Of a DNA stretch of 64,000 nt, positions 26,163 through 36,756 are shown piece after piece. Each line of letters begins with the position of its first letter. Within the stretch, counting starts at the first letter, position 1. Made by a program: the position numbers and the translations under genes. The DNA is from Oenanthe sinensis (lineage: Eukaryota; Streptophyta; Magnoliopsida; Apiales; Apiaceae). The notes below the pieces were generated by a model that did not search any database, was not told the origin of the DNA, and worked only from the letters and a program-made list of their open reading frames with translations. Where the stretch lies: the NCBI GenBank assembly GCA_028671895.1, contig CM053796.1, forward strand, positions 23,558,860-23,622,859, given 5' to 3'.

Positions 26163-28463
26163 CTAGTTAGATGTTTTGAGGACCCAAATAGTTTTGGATC
26201 CTTTTCTACTAATTTTAGGAGAAACAGGCTTAATAATTTTCACATTTGGCTTACCTGTCTCTTTTGTTGCTCTAGACTGTGGTGGAGTCTTAACAGTGTC
26301 ATACCAACTTTTATCAATAGAAGATTTTAGCTCATAAAAATTGTAATACAAATCATGATAGTCCCTACACATATATATAGAATGAAATATGCTACCACAG
26401 TGATAACATGGTTTCTGTGGTATGTAGTGACTTTTCAGAGTCTGAGAAGGACTAGACTCTGATTTCTTCTCAATTTTTGTTTTACAATCTATGGCTAAAT
26501 GGTTTTGGTTGCCACATCTATAACACTACTTTCTAGGAGCATTAGGATCTTTTTGATAATTATTAGCCTTATTGATGCCTTCCTTACCATTCCTATTTCT
26601 CCTAGTTTTGATGGACTCTGATAAGTTCTCTAGCCTTTCTTTCAACTTAGACTTAGACAAGTACCCTATGTTTATAATTTTCTTAGAGTTATTTGCCCCT
26701 GTTTCATCTGTCTTTTTGTCAACAACAGGGGGACTATTGACAGATGAGTTTGTGGCTTCAGTTTTTTCTTTAGGGATCACAAACTTAACAGGAACAAATG
26801 TACTTTTGTCTTTAGTCTTATTAATTCTACTAGTTTCTTCATTGTTATCATTCTCAACAATAGGTCTTTTGTCTTGACTCTTGTCATAGCCTAGACCAGC
26901 AGTTTGACACACGTTTTGATTATTGAGAATTTCTTGAACTTTTCTTCCAGAGTCTGTCCAAACTTTAAACTTAAGCCTTTCTTCTTCTAGTTCTTTCCTA
27001 ACATAGTCATAGGCTTTCAAAATTTCAGTGTAGTTATGACTATATTTCTCAGAATCCTTTTTGTATTGTTCCATTAATAATAACTCAGATTCTACATGAC
27101 AATTCCTTTTAGTTAAGGCTAAATTTTCTTCTCTACACCTTTCACTTTCACTAGTGAGAGACCTACATGTTGTCATTATTTTATTAACCTCACTTTTCAC
27201 AATCTCTATGCCATCAGAGTCCAAATTAATTAAGGATTCAGGAGTAAAGATTGATACCTGAGTTTTAGGAGATGAGGATTCTTTGGGAGACTGTGATTTT
27301 CTTGAGGAGGATGCCATAAGTGCTAGATTTTCATAATCAATTTCATCCTCTGAGCTTGAGTCTGCCCAGTCCTTTCCTGTTGATAGAAGTGCTTTTCCTT
27401 TTCCTTGACTTTTTGACTTTCTGCATTCACTGGCAAAGTGCCCCAATATTCCACAGTTGAAACATTTGACCTTTGCTTTGTCAAGTTTGATAATTGTACT
27501 CTTGTTCTTCTCAACTTTTTCATCTTCCTTCTTGAATGATGGCCTTTTGCTAAATTTGCCAGTTCTTTTGTTGAATTTCATTCTTTTGAAATTTTTAGCA
27601 AACATAGCCATCATTTGACTTAGATCAAACTCTTCATCAGAATCAGAGTCTGTGTCAGTAGACTCTGACTCCACAGCAGCTTTACCCTTCTTTCTTGAAT
27701 CCTTGATTCTTGCTTCTGTGGATGGTTCCTGTTGTTCTTTCTCAGACTCCATCAAGAGTGCCACAGATTTTGTCTTTACAGACTTCTTATTCTTTCTCTG
27801 TTGCATCTCCAAATCATATGTCTTGAGTCTGCCATACAATTCTTCTAGAGTTAGTTCATCCAAATCTCTAGCTTCTCTTATGGTTGTAGTCTTATTGTCC
27901 CACTCTTCAGGAAGTGCTCTCAGAAATTTGGTGTTCGTATCTTCAGAATCATAAACCTTACCAAGCATAGCCATCTCATTCAAGAGTTTTGTAAACCTAT
28001 CATACATCTCAGTGATAGATTCTCCAGATTTTGCTTCAAAGTACTCATACTCTTGAATAAGCAAAGACCTAGTATTCTTCTTGACATCTTTAGTCCCTTG
28101 ACAGTGCACCTCAAGTTTTGTCCACATCTCCTTAGCAGTCTTGCATGATATGACACAGTTAGTTAGAACAGAATCTAAACTGTTAAAGAGAATGTTCTTT
28201 ACTTTTGCCTCCTTAAGGACATTTTCTTTGTCCTCTTTTGTCCATTCAGCCTTTGGTTTCTCAACGAGGTGTTCTTCAGTTATTTTGCCTTCCTCATTGA
28301 TTTGAGGCACAATTTTTAAGGGCACAAAGGGTCCTTCATTAATCCTGTCAAGATAGTCAGGGTCTGTTGCTTCCAGATGGTGCAGCATCTTAACCTTCCA
28401 GTGCGTGAACTCGTTTCTCTTAAGCATAGGAATCTTAGAATTGCCATCTTTGTTTCCAGACAT
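26163..28463 (-). pseudogene. Copia gag with three CCHC zinc knuckles, one in-frame TAG
   Basis: Starts at the ATG at 28463 (MSGNKDGNSKIPMLKR), 37 bp from the LTR. A UBN2-type gag capsid region covers about residues 60-220 (TAKEMWTKLEVHCQGT; SLLIQEYEYFEAKSGESITEMYDRF). CFNCGILGHFASEC at about residue 335 is the first CCHC knuckle. A coiled-coil stretch follows (about residues 430-520). The first frame stops at TAG 26526-26528 after PNAPRK. In the same frame beyond it lie two more knuckles, CYRCGNQNHLAIDC (about 26525-26484) and CYHCGSIFHSIYMC (about 26409-26368), before the frame ends at 26163. It would form the RNA-binding particle of the element; the stop separates the last two knuckles from the rest. 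Confidence 0.9.
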
Positions 28464-28485
28464 CTTTGATCGATTTTAAACGTTA

Positions 28486-28500
28486 GGCTTTAATACCAAT
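28486..28500 (-). promoter_or_regulatory. Primer binding site of the inner element
   Basis: On the minus strand ATTGGTATTAAAGCC directly follows the 5' LTR. It matches the initiator-Met tRNA complement TGGTATCAGAGC at 10 of 12 positions. Confidence 0.85.
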
Positions 28501-28514
28501 TGTTTTCCCAGTCG

Positions 28515-28545
28515 TACAAGTAGAAGGGGGGGTTGAATACTTGTA
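28515..28545 (-). other. Terminal U5 stem-loop of the inner 5' LTR
   Basis: TACAAGTA (28515-28522) pairs with TACTTGTA (28538-28545). The loop has one more G than in the 3' LTR. In the element RNA this would lie in the leader just upstream of the primer binding site. Confidence 0.85.
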
Positions 28546-28778
28546 TGTCTTTTCTGCCCGATTTAAAATCAAATTAAGAACAAACTTAAACACAAAAATA
28601 TGAATAAGTACTGTTTTGTATTATTGATTTGTGAATACAAAACTCTCCTAGGGTGTACACAAACCCTAGCAGCTTCTCTGTGTTTATCACAGCAACTCTC
28701 TCTATCTCTATGCTCTCAAAATTTTACTCAGATAATTATTCTTCGACTTCCACACCTTTACAATTAGGTTACATAGAG

Positions 28779-28786
28779 TTTATATA
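28779..28786 (-). promoter_or_regulatory. LTR promoter TATA box, inner element
   Basis: On the minus strand CTCTATATAAACTC, a canonical TATATAAA. The AGACTCTGA word array lies upstream of it, about 190 to 390 bp away, in what would be U3. Transcription would start near 28750. Confidence 0.75.
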
Positions 28787-29261
28787 GAGAGCTGCCTATC
28801 AACTAATAACAGAAAGATAAATTACAATAGGAATAAAATTCCTAATTATTAGTTGACAGTTTCCTTCTAGAATTCTCTTTCTTTCCCATAGCATATCTGC
28901 AATATATTTATCTTGATCTTCGAAGACTTTCCATTCCTGTGATCTTCTTCCAAATTTATCCTCAACTGTATAGACTCTGAAATCTTCAGACTCCGATGAT
29001 CTTCAGACTCTGATCACATGTAGACTCTGATAGATCACAGACTCTGATAGTCTATAGACTCTGATCACCTTCCAGACTCTGATCTTCATGCAGACTCTGG
29101 TTTCACTTTCTACAGAAAATCTTCTAAGTACAAGTAACATGAATGTTGACCATCTAGACTCTGATTATTCATTTCAGAGACAAGAAAGACTTATTACAGA
29201 TAAACTAATCTAGACCCTGTTCTAGTATTTTGTACATCATCAAATGAATATATCCCTAACA

Positions 29262-31400
29262 CTAACAATTCATAACTTAGCTATAAGATAAGATTCTCTA
29301 GTATCCACTTGAAAACTTGCACATAGGCATATCGAAAATAAAATATATGGTCTTCATTAGTAGACCAACATATAATATAATCATGGTATACTAGCACTAA
29401 CAATCTTACCTAATCATTTTCAAGTAATACACAAGTTAGAAAGTCCATACCATGTCCTTGACGATTTGCTTCAATCCCTAACTCCATTCAGGAGTGCACT
29501 TTGTTCACATTCATCTGATAAATATCCATGCTTGAATGCTCAACATGTGCTAGGAATATCCTATTGTTAGGTCCTCATCTTGTTAGGCCCCAAAAGGATC
29601 AAATCTCGTCACTGGTGCTTACTGTTTGATCTTGAAAGTCCCGAAGATTCTGTTTCCATCATCGTCGATACCTTCTACCTGATAGTAACCTATAGCAACC
29701 AGTTTGGCTTTGTCCCTCATAACAATGCCAATAACTATCCAGTTTCTATGTACCCTTACTGTACAAATTTCAGCTTCGACTTTAGTGGTCTGGGTTCTAG
29801 CTTCAATAATTTCTGCCTTCAAACTGATTGAGATCACCTTGCATTTGCAATCACCCAATCTGGATCAATCAGTGCATCTTCACTATTCTTTGGGATACCA
29901 ATTTTTGATTGTTGGGTCCCGAAAAATATATGTTCATTTTGATTAATACTTCTAGCCCTTACTCAAAATCCGGATCACTAAGAACTAAACTCCAAGAATG
30001 ACTTTGACTTCAAACCCTTTGTCTTGGCAGATATGTTCTTGATGTATTCCTTTGATCTCCATTGTGTTGAGTACGACTAGTAGATCCTTCTTTTATTTTG
30101 CTCCCTCTGAGTTGCTGTTAGGATGTGTTGAAGATCCTTCACCTTTTTCAGTGGATTCTGTTAAATTCCACGTGTTGTGTAGTTTCACTACCAATACCAC
30201 TAATAGGATCTGAATCAACATCATTATCACTGATTCCTTCTACAACCTCAGTTTCATCATTAGTATCTGAATTTGACTCTAACAGAATGTCAAACTTCAA
30301 AGATTCAGAATTGTCATTCATTTGAATGCTCAGGAGCTTGGTGTAATAGAACGAAACATTTAGACTTTCAATCACCTTCTGGCTTTACATCATTTATGCC
30401 TTGAAAGATTTCGACTTCAATGAGTAGCCTAGGAAAATTGTTCCATGAGCCTTGACTTCAAACTTGCCAAGATACTCATTTAAATCTTCAGTAAATATCA
30501 ATTTCCTCCAAACACACGAAGGAGCTTCAGTGTTTGCTTCTGGTTGGCCATTAACTCATATGATGTCTTTTCATGATCTTGTTGATTAAAGCAGCATGCT
30601 GTGTTAATTGCTTCAGCTTCAAAGTACCTTTTTCAGTGCATAATTCATTTAGAACTTTATTCGCGAAATTCAGTTCCATTATCTGACTTCAAAGTTCTCA
30701 CAGCTTACTTTGCTTCCAACTTGATCTTCTTGATATGATCAATCACCATTTGTGACATTTTGTCTGTTGAATGCACGAACATCACCAATTTGTAATTAGG
30801 GTTATCAATTTCAATCACCAGTAAGCATATTTTTCCATGACATACTTTGCTTCAATGTGATGTTTTCATTGACTTCCTTATGTGACATACTTCAAAATGT
30901 CCTTCTAGATAGAATTCCATATGAAGCAGTCCTCTTACCAATTTCATCTTTATCAGAGAATCCATTGTCTTGATCAACAAGTGTGAGAGCTTCTTTTGCC
31001 ATAACTAACTCTTTACTGATGAAGCTTTACTGAAAAGTTCACTTCACCTTTGCATACAAATTCCATGTCATCTAAGAACAATCTTCCTCACTCTCAGTTG
31101 AGTGAGCTTCCAACCTTCTTGCTTGAGATCAAACACTTTTCCTTTTCAATGCTTTTCCAGAAAACCCTTGACAAAGAATTCCCTAGTGCCCTGTAGATAG
31201 TGCTTAAGTCTTTCCACAAGAAAGATGTTTCCACTGATGACAATTCTAAAAATATAGCCTAGTCCCTTGTACATCCTTTGCTGTCATCTCCAAAGGTTAC
31301 CATTGGGTAGACTTTCTCAACCAACTGTGATGTCAGAGCTCCAATCTTAATCATATGTCTCGAGCAATAAATGTCACGAAATCACATAACTTTTGTCTTT
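29262..31400 (-). pseudogene. Decayed pol of the outer SIRE-like element
   Basis: Minus-strand relics in the expected order from right to left: protease/upstream phrase with VTFGDDSKG (about 31300), integrase with a SDNGTEF-like phrase (about 30680) and a NTACCFNQ-like phrase (about 30595), RT with DKAKLVAIGYYQVEGIDDD (29680-29730), and an RT end phrase CLCASFQVDTRES (29270-29330). Frameshifts and stops are frequent. The reading stops at the target duplication of the inner element and continues at 16587. Confidence 0.8.
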
Positions 31401-32537
31401 TGTTACATACTCTGCAATCACAAATGATTAAGATTCTTGGTACTCAACTTTAATTGAGTCGAGATCGGTTAGAGATATTATCAGAGGTAACAACAGCTTC
31501 AATATGCATAAAGCACATGGATAGAAGAACTAACAAATTAATTACTAATTCTGTCTAATCCATTTCTGTTGTTATCTAACATTTTTAACTATCTCTAATT
31601 ATCCAAGTCAGTTTTAAATTAATCCTCGAATCAACAAATGTTACTGACTACTTAGATAATTTTACCATCTTTTATTCTTTTTATCCCTAACAATCAATAC
31701 ATGAAATGATATGACATTTAAGTGCAACTATGTGAGTGGGAGCAAATCATATGAAAATAAATACATAAACAATTAACAAAACATTTGTCATTAAGAATAA
31801 ATAAAATCTGATCTATGACCTGTTTGTCTATTTAGCAATTTTCACAACATTAACAGAGGTATTAAATCACAGAAGATTTAAATCAAATTCCAGCAAATGT
31901 TTAGGGATACACCTAACCGTCGAACACCCTATCTAATTCTAGATATTCATTTTACTGCATGGAAAAGCAAGTATGAAATGTACTAATTAAACTCATGAAT
32001 CCTAGCATGCAATCTTATTCTTAGCAATCAATTAAGCATTTACGTCCTAAGATGCTAACATGCTGACATGAATATAATACATCTCAATACCTAATAATCA
32101 TACAATTCTAAATTAGATAAACGTATACTAGTTAGAATGTGTACCTGTGAAGTGCATAGTGATTCATCTCCAGTGTTGGTCATTGATGCCAGATATCCAT
32201 TTGGTTCATCACTATCACTGATAGAATCAACATTGCATTTAACTTCATCAACAAATGCTTTCCCTTGCTGCATACTCACTAATGCCTGAGATCCCTGCTT
32301 CAACCCAACAGAGTGTCTGTCATCTTTTGCTTGTACAGGCTTCTTCAAACTGTGTAGCAAACCCTGATCTTGTCTTTTTAATAAACCATGCCTTAGTTTT
32401 AGAATTGGGATTCCGTCTAAATCTGATGTTACTGAACTTCCAGTTGTCCTGCAGGCTTGACTAGTCGTCCAGTTCTCAGGTTATTCCAAAGTCTCAAATT
32501 CACATATAACACCTTGACCACTACCTCGAGCTACAAC
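31401..32537 (-). other. Decayed gag and gag-pol region of the outer element
   Basis: By position this is the gag part of the outer element. A minus-strand open stretch at 32091-32360 has no domain I recognise. The remainder is AT-rich with many stops. It is interrupted at 32537 by the Pack-CACTA insertion and continues at 39562. Confidence 0.5.
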
Positions 32538-32568
32538 CACTACGCCATAAGTGCTCATATGCAATGCT
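32538..32568 (+). repeat. Left terminal inverted repeat of the Pack-CACTA
   Basis: It begins CACTACGCCATAAGTGCTCA and pairs with 39532-39561. Confidence 0.9.
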
Positions 32569-32804
32569 CTCTGATGTTACCTTATGTGCCAAATGGTGTT
32601 GCCTTAGGCCTGAAATCGAAAAAGGCAACACTTTTTGAGTGTTGCATCTGCGGCCATTGCCTTTGACCTCTAATGCAACGCTTTTGTTGTGTAATGCAAC
32701 ACCGCTAAAAGTATTGCATATTGGCCATAATGCAACACCCCCATGGTATAAATGCAACAAAATTTAGTGTTACTTTAAATGTGAAGCTGAAACAAATATG
32801 GGCC

Positions 32805-33095
32805 AGGTCAGTAGTGGGGCCCAATAGTGCCACGTCAGCAGTGGGGCCCACATGCCACGTCAGCAATGGAGTTCGTTTTGCCACGTCAGCAGTGAATCCC
32901 ACCAGTGCCACGTCAGTAGTGAGCCCATTTTTGCCACATCAGCAGTGGGGTCCAACAGTGCCATGTCAATAGTGAAGGACCACCAGTGCCACGTCAGCAG
33001 TGAAGGACCACCAGTGCCACGTCAGCAGTGGGGGACCACCAATGCCACGTCAGCAGTGGAGCCCACCAATGCCACGTCAACAGTGGGGCCCAACT
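32805..33095. repeat. Left subterminal array of GCCACGTCAGC
   Basis: About ten units of 22-30 bp built on GCCACGTCAGCAGTGG and variants. The core CCACGTCA (TGACGTGG on the other strand) is a known plant bZIP-type binding core. All units point the same way. Open frames through it are repeat artefacts. Confidence 0.85.
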
Positions 33096-33422
33096 GACCT
33101 TATGCAACATTTTTATGCTATAATGCAACACTAAATTGAAAGCCTTTAGCAACACTAAATTTGTAAAATGCAACACCAATATTGACATTGGCAACAGTGT
33201 ATTATAATATATTGCAATACCAAATATTCATTATGCAACACTTATAAAAGCAAAAGGCAACACTTTTAATAAAATTTTTGAAATAGTCTTTTTGTACATA
33301 CATCAATCCCATGAACAACCAAGGCAGATAATAAAACCAAAAGATTAATAGATCTAGTTATGTTCCTCAACAAATCTATCGATGATAAAATAAACTACCA
33401 AAAGCATAAAAATATGGCTAGT

Positions 33423-33616
33423 TTAATATGTACCAAAACCAACTTCACATAATACGAACTCCATATCATTATCGTAACCCCGGTCTCTGACTCTTCCATT
33501 GTCCCTCTCATGACCTATGCTTATGCATCTATCCATATCTTCGCGTTCCCTAAATTTGTTCTCTCTTTCCTTGCCTCTGTCTCTGCTTTTCTCTCTTTTA
33601 TCCCTATCATTCATAC
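33423..33616 (-). pseudogene. Captured exon encoding an Arg/Asp/Glu-rich segment
   Basis: It follows a good acceptor (TTTTTGACAG) and reads MNDRDKREKSRDRGKEREN, then NKFREREDMDRC. Such charged repeats occur in splicing-related proteins, but I cannot name the parent gene. The right-hand border (donor) is uncertain. It lies downstream of the AVT1-like exons on the same strand. Confidence 0.6.
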
Positions 33617-34071
33617 CTGTCAAAAATGACAGTTGTAAACAAACAAGCAAAAAATTTCCATAAGAGTAATGAATGCAATAATAGTCATGCCCAAATAAAC
33701 ATGGTTGCTACATGAATACCTAATCCAGATTTAAATAATGTAGCAGTTTAAGAAGAGAGCTAAGTAAGCAAGCATCTGATTACATATACATATACTTGAA
33801 CATAAACATCTATTGCAATGTACTCAATTTAAACTGTAATACTAATCTGAAAAAAATGGTAACCTGTGATATATTATGCAGTAACAAATACTGAGATTCA
33901 CATCTCCAAAAATGTGCAAGTTGCAAATTGTACATATGTTTTAAATTTCACAGCTTCAAGCAAATACATTAACAAGCATGACAAAGTATTGCAGTGTTTA
34001 TTTAGAAAAGATATAATGGAACTTAAGTCGCATGAAAAGTAATCTGAATAAAAAGAGATACTATGTCTTAC

Positions 34072-34237
34072 CAAAGTATGGAATTGCCAAAGTTATGACT
34101 AGTGTTGAAATCACTAGCATAGTTCTTATCAAGATTGACACACAGTGGGATTCTTGATGAGCGGAAGGCAATAATTCCGCAATACCAAATGCCACAAGGG
34201 TAATTGTCAAGGCATACTTTGTAACTGGCGCTATAAC
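34072..34237 (-). pseudogene. Captured exon of an AVT1-like vacuolar amino-acid transporter
   Basis: A 166-bp exon with acceptor TTATTGTAG and donor GTAAGA. It encodes VIAPVTKYALTITLVAFGI, then ELLPS, then SILIRTMLVISTLVITLAIP, which matches the plant AVT1 family (a proton-coupled amino-acid transporter of 11 membrane spans). It is in frame with the exon at 34381-34516 if the intron between is removed. Only about 100 residues of the usual 400-550 are present, so it is a fragment. Confidence 0.85.
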
Positions 34238-34380
34238 CTACAATAAATTGATATTAAACTTAGTATGTCCAATGTCTCATCGTATCTGTGCATGCAGATA
34301 TGCACAGAGATCGGGCAAGCAGTGCAATATCAGAAATAATTAATTACAGGTTTATAAATATAGTAATAAAGAGTTCATAC

Positions 34381-34516
34381 TACTGTCCAGGTTGCAACTT
34401 TAGATGCCACAAATTTTGCAGGCATGTTTAAAGTGAATTGAGATTTAATAGCTTCCCCAAACATTAAATACCCGCAAATTCCCACTCCCATATACAAAAG
34501 CCCAGCCGTGAGAAAG
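34381..34516 (-). pseudogene. Captured upstream exon of the same AVT1-like transporter
   Basis: A 136-bp exon with acceptor TACTGCAG and donor GTATGA. It encodes FLTAGLLYMGVGICGYLMFG, then EAIKSQFTLNMP, then ASKVATWTV, which continues directly into VIAPVTKYAL of the next exon. This is the typical AVT1 order (MFGEAT..SQFTLNLP..). No stop is present in either exon. Confidence 0.85.
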
Positions 34517-35179
34517 CTGCAGTACAATTAACCAATATCAAGAATATCAAGAATATTAGTTATAAAACAACAACTTTTTAATATATTATTTATTATCTAT
34601 TTTATATCCCCAGCCAACAAGACTAATCACATACTGCAATGTTGCAGAATTAGGGATTGACTAATAGTCTCATACTTGTATTAGTCTCTAGTGCAGAACT
34701 CAGTCCAAAACACGAGGTAGGTGGATTACACTATGGCAAGTTCTATCCAGTGTAACTGAATTTGTGCAAATATTATCAAGATAGTGAAAATTAACTACAT
34801 GAAGAACCGAAGGAAAGAAGGTGTCAAGTTACTATAAAAGAAGGATATGAACTATCTACTTTAATTACATGTTAATATAGTTTATCTTAATCTAATAGTC
34901 TATAGGAAACTGCATATAATTATATAGTTCTTTATATCATTTTGTGTAAGAATGACAAGTGTAATTTGCTGAAAAGAATAAACTGCATATAATGATATAT
35001 ATCAAGTATTCCATTAGAAGCTCTTGAGGATATTATTTTCTTTCGAGAGTTTGTAAACAATTTTATACAGTGATCAATAATTTTTTTAATTGTTTCACAT
35101 ATCAAGTGTTATTATAGTTATAATCCAAAAGAAAAATCACAAAATCAGCACAATAGGCAAAAAACTGGAATAAACAGAC

Positions 35180-35267
35180 CAGTAAAAGTCCAATAATATT
35201 GTTTGGATTTCCAGAATATGCAGGCACACGGCTGTGGCCTCTACCAAGAATTTTTCCCATTGCCTCC
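35180..35267 (-). pseudogene. Captured exon of a DUF21/CBS-domain protein
   Basis: An 88-bp exon with acceptor TATTAG and a GT donor. It encodes EAMGKILGRGHSRVPAYSG, then NPNNIIGLLL, the conserved DUF21-CBS phrase of plant CNNM-like membrane proteins. The parent gene is longer (about 400-500 residues). Confidence 0.8.
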
Positions 35268-36427
35268 CTAATAAACCAAGTTGACAATAGAATGTAAAAC
35301 AAAAATAGTCTGCTGCAGGATACCCTTCACTAATATCCAGCACTTGTCAAAATAAAAAAGAACACATCAATCATTATGATTGGAGGATATCTTACATCTT
35401 GGTGAATCAATAGAGAAAGGGACATATTAGTGAAACAAAATGCAGATCCAACTGCAGTAAATTGATTTACCTTGACTAAAAATTGACATAAAGAACAAAT
35501 TGATCATGATTCCTATAACCACTAAGATGGAGGAAGACTACAATATTAAATAGCAATAACACATTACTTTCTAAATGGAACACTGGTATGCATAGAGAAT
35601 CAAAGGAAAGCAGCTGAAGGCCAATGCACACAGGTGAGTAGGTAAAAACCATCATTTTGTCTTTCCCTCTTAGATGAAATAAGATGAACTTAAACTTTAA
35701 TATGCACTGAAGAAGGTAGCTGAAATTTTGAAGCACATGTATATATATACACATATTCACATACATACACACAGCTTAAAGCCAATTGTATACCGAATCA
35801 CTAAGTTCGTGTAGAATTTCAATGTTTGCCTTTTGGTTTGGGGGATGGAGGGTAGACAATGACGATGAACTGATATTAACATAATATAGCTACACTGTTA
35901 AATTCACAAAATCTTTCTTTTCTGCTCTAGAGACCTATATTAATCTTAAGAATTTTATTGGAACAGGAACTAAGAACCTGAGAGAGTAGGGCAATAAACA
36001 AGATTTGATCACGATGCATTCTATGAATTATGTAAGGCATATTATGGGAACCCAGTAAACTTATTTAAACTCAACTTAAGCTCATAAATTTAATTTTCTT
36101 CTAGGCATAAGCCTTCATACTAAAATGAATCTGAATTGAGGAGTCGAAGTGAATTATATCAGCACTGTGGTAAATCACATATTATGGAGAGAAGAAAAAC
36201 CAATTGAGCTCGTCACCCAAAAACACATTCGAAGAGTATACAATCGCAAAAATTTGATGAATAGCATATTATGGCAAGAAGAAAACTCAAGTGAAATTGT
36301 CACCCAAAAGCAAACTAAAAGAGTATACAATCATAAAAATGTGATATCTGTTTAGATTCTGTTCTAGAATTTCGAGAGAAATTATGGACATACATGCACC
36401 TTAATTAAAATAAGTAAATCTACTTAC

Positions 36428-36511
36428 CTCCTTGCTGTCGATGGAAACAAGGGCTTTCAACTGAGATCGCCGAAATAGTGCTTCATTATGTCCTAACACC
36501 CAATCTAGAAT
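36428..36511 (-). pseudogene. Second captured exon of the DUF21/CBS protein
   Basis: An 84-bp exon with acceptor CCAG and donor GTAAGTA. It encodes ILDWVLGHNEALFRRSQLKA, then LVSIDSKE, which in DUF21 proteins lies before the CBS phrase found at 35180-35267. Order and strand agree with a single captured locus. Confidence 0.8.
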
Positions 36512-36756
36512 CTGGAACAAGAACACAGCTTTGTTAAATTTTAATCAAAGTTTGCTTATCAACAACTATCAGTTTTACTTAACAAATGTAAGTGACTTCT
36601 ATACTATCAGTCAAATAACAAACCAATATAATCAATCAAATATCAAGCTCATCCAGGTTATCACAGACACACAAAGAACTCATTATACATACTCACACCA
36701 GATAGAGTTTGAAGATCATACCTTGTCGTGGGATCCATACACACGGTACTTACCTT

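Larger units (their letters stand above)
16588..29261 (-). mobile_element. Complete young SIRE/Maximus-like Copia retrotransposon
   Basis: 12,674 bp with LTRs of 760 and 761 bp, flanked by the 5-bp target duplication CTAAC (16583-16587 and 29262-29266). On the minus strand the order is 5' LTR, PBS, gag, protease-integrase-RT-RNase H, a third long reading frame, polypurine tract, 3' LTR. The Copia order (integrase before RT) and the long downstream frame place it in the SIRE/Maximus group. The LTRs differ at 7 substitutions and one G-run indel, about 0.9%, which implies a recent insertion. All three coding regions contain stop codons, so this copy looks non-autonomous unless the stops are recoded. 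Confidence 0.95.
28501..29261 (-). repeat. 5' LTR of the inner SIRE-like element
   Basis: 761 bp, differing from 16588-17347 by seven substitutions and one extra G in the G-run of the terminal loop. It carries the same TATA box, word array (about 28969-29165) and terminal stem-loop. Confidence 0.97.

Noticed and set aside
32805..33095. Possible CRISPR-like array
   Set aside because: The units are short, degenerate and without unique spacers, and lie in a plant CACTA element.
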